Positions 52,883-61,310 of a stretch of DNA of 64,000 bases are shown here, one piece after another (the first letter of the stretch is position 1; every line of letters starts with the position of its first letter). Below the pieces are notes generated by a model, which saw nothing but the letters and a program-made list of their open reading frames with translations, had not been told where the DNA came from and searched no databases. Source of the stretch: Thermotogae bacterium (GTDB lineage: Bacteria; Thermotogota; Thermotogae; Mesoaciditogales; Mesoaciditogaceae); assembly GCA_026988035.1 (NCBI GenBank), contig JALSLY010000023.1, positions 1 through 64,000 of the forward strand. Reading direction: 5' to 3'. The translations under genes and the position numbers were made by a program.

Positions 52883-54442
52883 TTGAGCATTAAGAGAAGA
52901 ATTGGAAAACTCATTCACTCAAGGCAAAGCATGTCTCAAGCTATCATGCTGATAACAACTCTTACACTTTTATCAAAAGGCTTCGGCTTTGTTCGCGATA
53001 TGATAGTAGCGTACTTCTTTGGTACAAGCAATACGATGGACGCTTTCTTAGCCTCTCAAAATCCCTTAAATCTACTTAGTGGAATAGTCATGGGAACAGT
53101 GGTTGCTGCATTTATTCCGCTTTTTATACGCGTTCGAAAGGAAAAAGGTCAAGATGAAGCAGAACACTTCTCTGCCACTATTTTTTACTCCTCGTTTTCA
53201 CTTTTGCTAATTCTGATAGCGTTGAGTGCATTTTTCGCCCCGGATGTTGCTAAAGTATTCGTTCCAGGCTTTTCAGGTGAAAAATTGGCACTCACTGCCA
53301 AATTTCTAAGATGGATGAGTTTTGCCGCCCTTATAACTTCTTCTTTGAATTTTATAAATGCCATCTTGAGAAGTGAGAAAAAATTTTTGGCGTATCCTCT
53401 TACTGGTCTTGGTTTTGACGTAGTCGTTATAGCAACGCTGTTTATTACCAAAAATCTCGGTGATCTATCTTTAGCTTTAGCGTGGACATCAGGTCCCCTT
53501 TTTATGATGCTGATATTGGCGTTTGCTGAAAGACATTACTTAAACCCTTTCAAATTAAAAAAAGGAATTCCTGAAACAAAAATTCTCTTCAAAATGGTAC
53601 TCCCGTTGCTCTTCTCAAGTGCCTTTGGCATGCTTAATACCATAATAGATCGTTCTTTCGCTTCAGCACTGACTACGGGTGCAATAAGCGCCTTAGGTTA
53701 CGCAGCAAGAATAAAAGGTGCAGTGAGTGGAGTGTTGGGAACTCCCGTATCGCAAGTAACGTATCCGTCTATTGCCACACACGTAACTGAAAAAGACACA
53801 AACGGACTTTCTATTACCGTGATCCGTTCCATGAAGCTCCTTTCTTTTTTCTTGATTCCTATAAGTTTTGCGCTTTTCCCACTTGCAAAGGGCATCGTTG
53901 GAATATTGTTCCAAAGGGGAAATTTCACTTACGCCTCTACGCTTCTTACTTATCCTCCACTGATTGCTAGTTCCATATCTCTGTTCACCATGGCATATAA
54001 CGGCGTACTTGTACAAGTGTACTACTCTTTCAAAGATTCCAAAACTCCGATGATATATGGAACGATTGGCATAGGAATAAACATCCTTTTGAATTTTCTC
54101 TTTATATCACCTCTAAAGCAGACTGGTCTTGCGCTTTCAACTTCTCTTGCCTCTTTTTATTTCACGATTATAATGTTACATTCCCTAAAAAGAAGATTCG
54201 GGATACGTTTCTTTAATCTATGGTACTTTTTCCGAGTTATCATATCATCGACAATCATGATGGTGGGAATGTATCTCATCATGTTGTCCATGAATGGAAG
54301 AATCAGGTATGTGATTGCCGCCCTTACCGGAATAGGAGTATATTACATCATGTCAAGAATCGTTAAAACACTTCCAAAGCACTTTCTAAGGTATCTAAAA
54401 TTTAAAAAAGTAGCTCCTGAAATTAAAGAAAAAATACAGTAG
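52883..54442 (+). CDS. murJ: Lipid II flippase MurJ
   Basis: A 519-residue polytopic MurJ/MviN with about 14 transmembrane helices, moving lipid-linked peptidoglycan precursors across the membrane. Typical segments are TLLSKGFGFVRDMIVAYFFG at the N-terminus, DAFLASQNPLNLL and IVGILFQRGNFT. The frame opens at a GTG at 52874, but AGGTGA lies 5 nt before the in-frame TTG at 52883, which is therefore preferred. The tail after helix 14 is basic. Confidence 0.93.
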   Translation: MSIKRRIGKLIHSRQSMSQAIMLITTLTLLSKGFGFVRDMIVAYFFGTSNTMDAFLASQNPLNLLSGIVMGTVVAAFIPLFIRVRKEKGQDEAEHFSATIFYSSFSLLLILIALSAFFAPDVAKVFVPGFSGEKLALTAKFLRWMSFAALITSSLNFINAILRSEKKFLAYPLTGLGFDVVVIATLFITKNLGDLSLALAWTSGPLFMMLILAFAERHYLNPFKLKKGIPETKILFKMVLPLLFSSAFGMLNTIIDRSFASALTTGAISALGYAARIKGAVSGVLGTPVSQVTYPSIATHVTEKDTNGLSITVIRSMKLLSFFLIPISFALFPLAKGIVGILFQRGNFTYASTLLTYPPLIASSISLFTMAYNGVLVQVYYSFKDSKTPMIYGTIGIGINILLNFLFISPLKQTGLALSTSLASFYFTIIMLHSLKRRFGIRFFNLWYFFRVIISSTIMMVGMYLIMLSMNGRIRYVIAALTGIGVYYIMSRIVKTLPKHFLRYLKFKKVAPEIKEKIQ

Positions 54443-54474
54443 CTTTTCCAAAGGTTTACGTAAAATTCTTTTCG

Positions 54475-54503
54475 TTGACCTAAGCGAAAAAATATGGTAT
54501 TAT
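54475..54503 (+). promoter_or_regulatory. Promoter of the tetR-type gene
   Basis: TTGACC (54475-54480), a 17-bp spacer and TATTAT (54498-54503). The predicted start falls inside the palindromic operator. Confidence 0.75.
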
Positions 54504-54505
54504 AT

Positions 54506-54519
54506 TGACCAGATGGTCA
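54506..54519. promoter_or_regulatory. Palindromic operator on the tetR-type promoter
   Basis: TGACCAGATGGTCA is a 6+2+6 inverted repeat located 2 bp after the -10 box, covering the predicted transcription start. Position and form fit autorepression by the TetR-family protein encoded next. Confidence 0.7.
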
Positions 54520-54576
54520 GTTATCTGCTTACAGTTTGGTGATTTTAAATATCTCAAGAGAGGAGATGGCCTCAGA

Positions 54577-55119
54577 TTGGGAAACAAAACAAGAGAAGCC
54601 ATACTTAAAGCGGCACGAGAGGCTTTTGCATCAAAATCTTACGCTGATGTATCAATGGAAGACATCGCATCTATTGCAAACGTCAAAAAGTCTCTGATTT
54701 ATTACTACTTTCCAAGTAAGGAAGAGCTTTTTAAAGAAGCATGGGATGAAGCTTTTCATAAACTTGAAGACAGGGTTTTTGGAATTTCTGAAGAAGACGG
54801 AAAATACGTAAAAAAGGTAAAACAATTTTTGAGATCATACATAGATTTTTTAAGAAACGAGCGTCAATCTCTGAGACTTATAGAGAGAGAAAAAACGCGG
54901 TTTTATTCTGAAAAAAGCAAAAATTGGCAATATATGAAAAACAAATACGACGTCTTTGTTCAAAAGGTAGCAGGAGTTATATCCTCAGAAACCGGAAAAT
55001 CGGCAGCTGAGTATGCAAGAGCCTTAACAGATATTGTGGGATCATCTGCACTTTTACCCGAAGGACAGATGTCACCTGATACGATTGAACTTATAATAAT
55101 AAAGGGTATTCAACACTGA
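54577..55119 (+). CDS. TetR family transcriptional regulator
   Basis: A 180-residue repressor-type protein. The N-terminal TetR HTH (about 5-52) reads TREAILKAAREAFASKSYADVSM..ANVKKSLIYYYFPSKEELF, with the typical YYYFPSKEEL end. The helical C-terminal ligand domain has no recognised type. The TTG at 54577 is chosen from homology; its AGGAG is 11 nt upstream, and the frame extends to 54505 over the operator. Targets beyond its own promoter are unknown; murJ lies upstream and the peptide ABC operon is convergent. Confidence 0.87.
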   Translation: MGNKTREAILKAAREAFASKSYADVSMEDIASIANVKKSLIYYYFPSKEELFKEAWDEAFHKLEDRVFGISEEDGKYVKKVKQFLRSYIDFLRNERQSLRLIEREKTRFYSEKSKNWQYMKNKYDVFVQKVAGVISSETGKSAAEYARALTDIVGSSALLPEGQMSPDTIELIIIKGIQH

Positions 55120-55137
55120 CGAATTATCTCTTCAAAG

Positions 55138-55167
55138 TTAAAAGCCACCCATCAGGGTGGCTTTTAA
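55138..55167. terminator. Bidirectional terminator between tetR and the peptide ABC operon
   Basis: A 13-bp perfect stem (TTAAAAGCCACCC and its complement) with an ATCA loop, A/T-rich on both sides, between convergent genes. Confidence 0.92.
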
Positions 55168-55171
55168 CTAT

Positions 55172-56200
55172 TTATCCATTTTGTTCTATCATTTCCTTCC
55201 AAAAATGACATGCAACGTAATGATCAGGCTGCACCTCGTTCAACGGTGGTTCTTTTTGAGAACATATAGGTTTTGCCATCCAGCATCTTGGATGGAATCG
55301 ACACCCAGATGGAGGATTTGCAGGACTTGGAACATCTCCCTGAAGTATGATGCGATCTTTACGCTTAACAGTTGGATCTGGTATGGGATTAGCAGAAAGC
55401 AAAGCCTTTGTATATGGATGAAGTGGGTTGATAAACAACTCGTGCTTATTTGCTATTTCCACGATCTTACCGAGATACATGACTACTATTCTATCACTTA
55501 TATGTTTAACAACACTGAGATCATGTGCTATAAAGAGATATGTAAGATTGAAATCTTTTTGAAGATCATCAAGTAAATTTAGAATTTGCGCCTGGATCGA
55601 AACATCTAAAGCTGATACAGCCTCATCGCAAACTATCAACTCAGGATTGAGTATAAGTGCACGAGCTATACCTATTCTTTGCCTTTGTCCACCACTAAAC
55701 TCGTGTGGAAATCTATTCATGTAAAGCGGAGATAATCCCACTCTATCCATATATTTTTTTACCATCTCGTAGCGTTCTTTACGAGAACCTATATGAGCTG
55801 ATTTTAATCCCTCTGCTATTATGTCTTTTGCTCGCATTCTTGGATCAAGAGAACTGTATGGATCTTGGAAAATCACCTGAAGCTTTGGTCTGTATTTTTT
55901 CATCTTACGCTTTGAAAGACTCAAAAGATCAACACCGTTGTAATGCACACTTCCAGCCGTTGGCTCTATAAGCCTTAATATCGTTTGTCCCGTAGTTGTC
56001 TTTCCACAACCTGATTCTCCAACCAATCCAAGTGTTTCTCCCTTTCTTATGAAAAAGGAAATATCATCAACCGCTTTTACCCAACCAACTGTTCTTTTGA
56101 AAACACCTGCTTTTATTGGAAAATACTTTTTGAGATTTTTGACCTCCAGCAGAATTTCGGACTTCTTTTCTGATCGTTTCTGTTCCTCAAGCTTTTCCAA
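55172..56200 (-). CDS. Oligopeptide ABC transporter ATP-binding protein (OppF/DppF type)
   Basis: A 342-residue ATPase. Walker A GESGCGKTT, signature FSGGQRQRIGIARAL, Walker B ELIVCDEAVSALD, the H-loop AHDLS, and a C-terminal oligopeptide-type extension with clustered cysteines (GCRFHPRCWMAKPIC), often an Fe-S site. It pairs with the next ATPase. The frame opens at a TTG at 56230; AAAGGCGGTG 6 nt before TTG 56200 supports the shorter form. It overlaps the upstream ATPase gene. Confidence 0.92.
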   Translation of the reverse strand: MEKLEEQKRSEKKSEILLEVKNLKKYFPIKAGVFKRTVGWVKAVDDISFFIRKGETLGLVGESGCGKTTTGQTILRLIEPTAGSVHYNGVDLLSLSKRKMKKYRPKLQVIFQDPYSSLDPRMRAKDIIAEGLKSAHIGSRKERYEMVKKYMDRVGLSPLYMNRFPHEFSGGQRQRIGIARALILNPELIVCDEAVSALDVSIQAQILNLLDDLQKDFNLTYLFIAHDLSVVKHISDRIVVMYLGKIVEIANKHELFINPLHPYTKALLSANPIPDPTVKRKDRIILQGDVPSPANPPSGCRFHPRCWMAKPICSQKEPPLNEVQPDHYVACHFWKEMIEQNG

Positions 56201-57206
56201 CTTTAGCACCGCCTTTCTGCTGCTTAACAAGATCTTTCAGTTCTGAATATCTCCAGCATCTGCTCCAATGCTGAGGTTCAACTTCAAAAAGTGGTGGTTC
56301 CTCTTCCCGACATTTACTCGTCGCATACGGGCATCTATTGTTGAATCTGCATCCTTTTGGCATATGGAATAGATCTGGAACAACACCCTCTATCGACTCG
56401 AGTCGTTCCACCTCAACATCAGGACGCGGAATGGATTTCATAAGCCCGATCGTGTATGGATGTGAAGGATTTTTAAAAAGTGTTACCACATCTGTATACT
56501 CTACTATCTTCCCAGCGTACATAACCGCTACACGTTCTGCCATTTCTGCTATGACACCGAGATCGTGTGTGATCATTATGAGAGAAGAATTGTATTCTTT
56601 CAAAAGATTACGCATGAGATCGAGCACCTGTGCTTGAATGGTAACATCAAGCGCTGTTGTTGGTTCATCTGCTATGAGCAAGCTGGGATTGCAGGATAAT
56701 GCCATAGCTATCATGACTCTCTGTCTAAGACCTCCGCTCAGTTCATGAGGATACTCGTAAATGCGCTGTTCGGGCATAGGAATGCCAACTTTTTTGAACA
56801 TCTCAACTGTATAATCAAGAGCTTCCTTCTTTTTCATCCCCAAATGGAGTTCCACCATCTCAGCAACTTGATCTCCAGCAGTGTAAACGGGATTGAGAGC
56901 CGTCATTGGTTCTTGAAAGATCATCGCTATTTCTTTTCCACGAATTCTCCGCATTTCATGTTCCGGAATCTTAAGTATATTCCTTCCTTTATATATAACT
57001 TCTCCTTGCGGAACCTCTCCTATACCTTTTGGTAAAAGCCTCATTATTGAAAGAGAAGTGACACTTTTTCCACATCCAGATTCTCCAACAATACCAAGAG
57101 TTTCACCTTCATTTATTTCAAAGTCAACTCCACCAATAGCTTCAACCGTACCGTCTTCGGTATGAAATATGGTGTGAAGATTTTTAACCTGCAATAAGAC
57201 TGCCAT
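56187..57206 (-). CDS. Oligopeptide ABC transporter ATP-binding protein (OppD/DppD type)
   Basis: A 339-residue ATPase. Walker A GESGCGKSV, signature LSGGLRQRVMIAMAL, Walker B SLLIADEPTTALD, H-loop THDLG, and the C-terminal CRFNNRCPYATSKC oligopeptide domain. It forms the heterodimeric motor with the OppF-type protein. It follows the OppC-type permease by 13 nt. Confidence 0.94.
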   Translation of the reverse strand: MAVLLQVKNLHTIFHTEDGTVEAIGGVDFEINEGETLGIVGESGCGKSVTSLSIMRLLPKGIGEVPQGEVIYKGRNILKIPEHEMRRIRGKEIAMIFQEPMTALNPVYTAGDQVAEMVELHLGMKKKEALDYTVEMFKKVGIPMPEQRIYEYPHELSGGLRQRVMIAMALSCNPSLLIADEPTTALDVTIQAQVLDLMRNLLKEYNSSLIMITHDLGVIAEMAERVAVMYAGKIVEYTDVVTLFKNPSHPYTIGLMKSIPRPDVEVERLESIEGVVPDLFHMPKGCRFNNRCPYATSKCREEEPPLFEVEPQHWSRCWRYSELKDLVKQQKGGAKVGKA

Positions 57207-57219
57207 CTAAACCACATCC

Positions 57220-58104
57220 CTATATAAGCATTCTTGGATCGAATATGTCTCTAAGAGCGTCACCAAGAAGATTCCATCCCATAGCGTAAAGCACTATGGC
57301 TACACTTGGGAACACAATTGTGTACCAATACGCAAATGGATTCCCACCAGTTGAGGAAACTATCCAGTTTCTTGAGAATGAAACTAATTGTCCCCAGCTC
57401 GCATATCCAACTGGCGCTCCGAGTCCAAGGAATGAAAGTGCAGCAGCCATTAGCGGTATGGTAGCCATATCCATGGAAGATTGAATTATGACAGGAAATA
57501 TAGCGTTAGGCAATATGTGGCGACTTATGATTCTATATCCCGGAGTTCCAAGTGCTCTTCCCGCCATGACATATTGATTTTCCTTAACTTCCAGCACACT
57601 TCCCCTTATAAGTCTTGCGTAAGTCATCCAATAAAATATCACCAAAGCCCACATAACATGATTCAAGCCGGGACCAAGTATTGCCACTATGACGATTACG
57701 CCAACGAGAAATGGAAAGGCAAGGAATATATCCGTGATTCTCATGAGAACTTCATCAACCCATCCTCCAAAGTATGCAGAAATGGTTCCCACGATCAAAC
57801 CTATGATAAGGGCAAGTCCTATAACCACAATTCCAACTTTAAATGCGGTCCTCGTTCCCCAAATTATTCCGTAATACAAATCGTACTGCCCTTGAGTAGT
57901 TCCAAATGGATTTTGCCAACTGGGTGGCTTTGGAATAGCTGACCATCCGCTCTGCGGCATTTGGTACGGTGTGTCTGGATACGGTGGCTTAGCAAGAAAC
58001 GGCGCAAAAATCGCAATCGCTACATAAAAAAGAACGAGAAGCAAACCTGCCAAAGAAGTAGGATTTCTTGCTATCTTTTTTGCTATCTTGATGAATCTTT
58101 CCAT
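57220..58104 (-). CDS. Oligopeptide ABC transporter permease (OppC/DppC type)
   Basis: A 294-residue permease with an N-terminal transmembrane helix plus a five-helix BPD_transp_1 domain. The EAA loop reads AGRALGTPGYRIISRHILPNAIFPVI. The ATG at 58104 has GGGGTGATG upstream, 7 nt after the OppB-type stop; the frame to 58128 would overlap OppB. Confidence 0.93.
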   Translation of the reverse strand: MERFIKIAKKIARNPTSLAGLLLVLFYVAIAIFAPFLAKPPYPDTPYQMPQSGWSAIPKPPSWQNPFGTTQGQYDLYYGIIWGTRTAFKVGIVVIGLALIIGLIVGTISAYFGGWVDEVLMRITDIFLAFPFLVGVIVIVAILGPGLNHVMWALVIFYWMTYARLIRGSVLEVKENQYVMAGRALGTPGYRIISRHILPNAIFPVIIQSSMDMATIPLMAAALSFLGLGAPVGYASWGQLVSFSRNWIVSSTGGNPFAYWYTIVFPSVAIVLYAMGWNLLGDALRDIFDPRMLI

Positions 58105-58111
58105 ATTCACA

Positions 58112-59155
58112 TCACCCCACTCTAACACGTGGATCTATAATTGCATAGGAAATATCTACAATAAGGTTTCCTATAACCGTTACAATTCCAAAGACAACTG
58201 CCACACCAAGAACTCCAGCATAATCAAATTGCTCGGCAGCCTGAGCTGCAAAGCTGCCAATACCTGGATAGTTGAAAATTGTCTCGGTTATAATGACTCC
58301 ACCAAGCATACCTATGAACATCAATCCCGCAACAGTTGTGGCTGGTATGAGAGCATTGCGCTTAGCGTGTTTATTCACAACTACTCTTTCGCTTAATCCC
58401 TTGGCACGTGCGGTACGGATATAATCCTGCCCAAGTGATTCAAGCATTGATGAGCGTGTGATTCTCAGCAATCCTGCTATTGAAAGGAAAGAAAGGGTGA
58501 GTACCGGATCGATGAGATGCTTAAGGATATCTAAAAACACCCAAATCCTTCCATTAAGAAGCGCATCTAACGTTGCAATGCCGGTGTAATGATGAAAACT
58601 TTTGGCATAATAAATCATTTGTGCCCATTGATCCATTCTACCCGGTGGCAACCATCCCAGTACCCCGTAAAGTATAAACAAGAGCAATAATCCAAGAACG
58701 AAGGCTGGCACTGAATAACCTAAAAGTGCCACTACCCTCAATACCTGATCTATCACCCCATTGTGATGTGATGCAGCTACAACACCTAACCATATACCTA
58801 TAAATATAACAGGTATTATGGCATAGATAGTTAGCTCAATTGTTGCGGGAAATCTTTGTTCTAAAACTTTTGAAACAGGCTCATTCAAAGAGAGCGACCA
58901 TCCAAAATTTCCATGGACAAGCCCGTCTATCCATCTTCCATACCTAAATATGAAGTTTTGATTTAGACCGTACTTTTCGATAATTTTATCCACATTCCCC
59001 GCTTGAAGTTCACGTGGACTTGTGACGTACGCACTAACCAATTGATAAGGAGACAGAAAAGATGTAAAAAAGAATATCAAAAACGTGAGTCCCAAAAGGG
59101 TCACAGGCAACAGGAGCAACCTCCTGATGATAAAGCTTATCAAGTAAGACACCAT
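58112..59155 (-). CDS. Oligopeptide ABC transporter permease (OppB/DppB type)
   Basis: A 347-residue permease: FIIRRLLLLPVTLLGLTFLIF forms the first helix, a periplasmic loop follows, and the five-helix core has the EAA loop TARAKGLSERVVVNKHAKRNALIP. The ATG at 59155 is the most likely start; nearby GTG and TTG codons cannot be excluded because AGAGAGG lies very close. A hairpin separates it from the upstream binding-protein gene. Confidence 0.92.
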   Translation of the reverse strand: MVSYLISFIIRRLLLLPVTLLGLTFLIFFFTSFLSPYQLVSAYVTSPRELQAGNVDKIIEKYGLNQNFIFRYGRWIDGLVHGNFGWSLSLNEPVSKVLEQRFPATIELTIYAIIPVIFIGIWLGVVAASHHNGVIDQVLRVVALLGYSVPAFVLGLLLLFILYGVLGWLPPGRMDQWAQMIYYAKSFHHYTGIATLDALLNGRIWVFLDILKHLIDPVLTLSFLSIAGLLRITRSSMLESLGQDYIRTARAKGLSERVVVNKHAKRNALIPATTVAGLMFIGMLGGVIITETIFNYPGIGSFAAQAAEQFDYAGVLGVAVVFGIVTVIGNLIVDISYAIIDPRVRVG

Positions 59156-59179
59156 CCTCTCTATTTGATAAGTCGACAA

Positions 59180-59212
59180 AATGGTCGGAGAAATACAATT
59201 CCCCGACCTATT
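59180..59212 (-). terminator. Intra-operon hairpin between binding protein and permease genes
   Basis: On the minus strand GGTCGG-G-GAA pairs with TTC-T-CCGACC (one mismatch) around an ATTGTAT-like loop, followed by ATTTTG. It is probably a partial terminator or RNA stabiliser giving more binding protein than permease. Confidence 0.6.
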
Positions 59213-59240
59213 TTACCAGATATTTAGCTCAGATATTCAT

Positions 59241-61100
59241 TCATTTTGAAAGTGAATAAAAATCTATTCCAGGCCTCATCGGATTGTAATACCACCCATT
59301 TATCCATGAACGTCGTACATTCATAGACAATGGTTGATCGAGGAACATATAGAGTGCTTGATCATGTGCAATAATGTTCATCTTTTGATACACCTGGGCA
59401 CGCTTTGCTTGCTCTACCATTTGCATGGATTTCATGAGCAAAGGATTCATGTTCTTCTTGGCCCATTTGATATAGTTAGAGCCTAATGTGGAACCATAAA
59501 CACCTTTAGATGCATAAAAAGGCTGTTCAAAATCATAAGGATCCGGGTAATCCGCACTCCAACCAACTACAAAGAACGGAAGCTTACCACTCTCGTAATC
59601 ATCAAGAAAAGATGCCCACAACTCGCTTACAACGTTTACCTTAAACTTTGGATTTATACGACGAGCGTAATATTTTATCATTTCGCAAGCCGTCTGCCTC
59701 TGAATGTTTCCAGAGTTGTAAACAAGAGTCATAGTAAATCCTTTATTCCAAAGTTCACCGTTGTAAGCTTTTTTAAAATACTCTCTCGCTTTTGACAAAT
59801 TCTGTCCAAACGCCTTTGGTACATTTTCGTCATATGCAAAAAGCCCTTTTGGAACTACACTGTTTGGAACTATCGCTTGTCCCATCCAAACCTGCTTTAT
59901 AAAAACATTGTATGGGAACAAATATTCAAACGCCAATCTAACATCCTTGTTCGAGAAAAAATCAGAAGGAATTCCATTGCCGTCCAACTTTCCGCTACCA
60001 ATGTACGGGTTTCCTCTCGAATTTATGTTGAAGTTAAAAACACCAACATCTATGCTAAGAAGTGGTAATCCTTTGGATATCTTTACCCCAGAGACATTTT
60101 CAACCTGCTTCATGTACTGCCTCGGAACGTAGATTATGTCAGCTTCGCCACGTATAAGATCTAACTTTCTTGTTGTGAACTCTGGAACTTTTTTTATAAC
60201 CCCGTACTTTATTTTTGCGGGACCAGCCCAATACTCATCAAATCTTTTGAATACTATTTCCCTGCCTTTGATCCACCTGTCAAGTGTAAAAGGTCCTGTA
60301 CCGTTGGTAATGGAATAAAGAGGATCCTTCTCACGAGTCGGGTTGTGGTATTTCCACCATGTATCAGCAGTGCCCGGCCACGCACCATTGTCAACAGCCC
60401 ATCTTTCGTCAAGTATAGAAGACTCTGACACACCATGTGCAAGAATATAAAGAAATGGTGGATAGGAGTGCGGAAGATGAATTATCACATTGTTGCCTCT
60501 TATTTCAAAATCTTTATTAAGGAGATTAAAAGTGTCTACCAGAGCCTGTTTGTACTTATCGTTTTTCGGCGTTCTTGTACCTTCCACAAATAAATCGTCG
60601 AAGGATTTCACACCGGCAAGTTTTACAGCCCACTGCTCGATACTATCAACGTAAGCTCCATTGATCATGGGAAGCAAGGGCTCAGCAAGCATCCACGATG
60701 GACCACCCGCACGGTCAAAAATAACAGCCCTTTCAATGGAATAAACTACATCTTTAGGTGTTAGGATATCACCGTTATGAAATTTAACATTTTGCCTGAT
60801 ATGAAAGATGTAAGTTCTCCCGTTATCCAGTATTGTTCCATCCTCCGCATTTGGCACGTTTGTCGAAAGCATTGGGCGAAACTCGGATATGCTGCTGCCA
60901 TTGTATTGAATGAGATTGTCGTAAATTTGCCATATCGCTTCTCCCGAACCAGTATCATAAGACCAAGCTGGATCAAGAGTTGGGATAAGACCTATTGTCT
61001 CCTCGATGACCATGTTGGGATTTGGTACATTCCCCGCCATGATCATAGTCACATTAAACATCAAAATTGCGGCGACAAAAAATACGCCAAGTTTCCTCAT
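59241..61100 (-). CDS. Peptide ABC transporter substrate-binding protein (family 5), copy 2
   Basis: A 619-residue exported binding protein. Signal peptide at about 1-22 (RKLGVFFVAAILMFNVTMIMA). Family 5 signatures: EETIGLIPTLDPAWSYDT, FHIRQNVKFHNGDILTPKDVVYS, and VGWSADYPDPYDFEQPFY. It is closely similar along its full length to the next upstream gene, so they are tandem paralogs. The ATG at 61100 has GGAGGAAG 5-6 nt upstream; the longer frame lacks a signal peptide start. First gene of the permease operon, with its own promoter at 61.17-61.20 kb. Confidence 0.93.
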   Translation of the reverse strand: MRKLGVFFVAAILMFNVTMIMAGNVPNPNMVIEETIGLIPTLDPAWSYDTGSGEAIWQIYDNLIQYNGSSISEFRPMLSTNVPNAEDGTILDNGRTYIFHIRQNVKFHNGDILTPKDVVYSIERAVIFDRAGGPSWMLAEPLLPMINGAYVDSIEQWAVKLAGVKSFDDLFVEGTRTPKNDKYKQALVDTFNLLNKDFEIRGNNVIIHLPHSYPPFLYILAHGVSESSILDERWAVDNGAWPGTADTWWKYHNPTREKDPLYSITNGTGPFTLDRWIKGREIVFKRFDEYWAGPAKIKYGVIKKVPEFTTRKLDLIRGEADIIYVPRQYMKQVENVSGVKISKGLPLLSIDVGVFNFNINSRGNPYIGSGKLDGNGIPSDFFSNKDVRLAFEYLFPYNVFIKQVWMGQAIVPNSVVPKGLFAYDENVPKAFGQNLSKAREYFKKAYNGELWNKGFTMTLVYNSGNIQRQTACEMIKYYARRINPKFKVNVVSELWASFLDDYESGKLPFFVVGWSADYPDPYDFEQPFYASKGVYGSTLGSNYIKWAKKNMNPLLMKSMQMVEQAKRAQVYQKMNIIAHDQALYMFLDQPLSMNVRRSWINGWYYNPMRPGIDFYSLSK

Positions 61101-61166
61101 AAATTCTTCCTCCTTCACCAAAATATGATTTTTTGCTTTCTTTTTGGATAACACAAAACTTGTAGA

Positions 61167-61196
61167 ATTATAGAACTTTAAGTTGTTAAGCTTCAA
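61167..61196 (-). promoter_or_regulatory. Promoter of the peptide transporter operon
   Basis: Minus-strand TTGAAG (61196-61191), an 18-bp spacer and TATAAT (61172-61167), giving a leader of about 60 nt before copy 2. Confidence 0.7.
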
Positions 61197-61229
61197 GATT
61201 CTATACATGATAATCACGTTGAATTCAAC

Positions 61230-61274
61230 AAAAAAAGAACAAAAAAGAAAAGGGCCCGAAACATAGCCCTTTTC
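61230..61274 (-). terminator. Rho-independent terminator after binding protein copy 1
   Basis: Stem GAAAAGGGC / GCCCTTTTC with a 10-nt loop, followed on the minus strand by TTTTTTGTTCTTTTTTT. Confidence 0.9.
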
Positions 61275-61310
61275 TCACTATATCACAAACTAATCAAGTA
61301 GACCTTTTTA

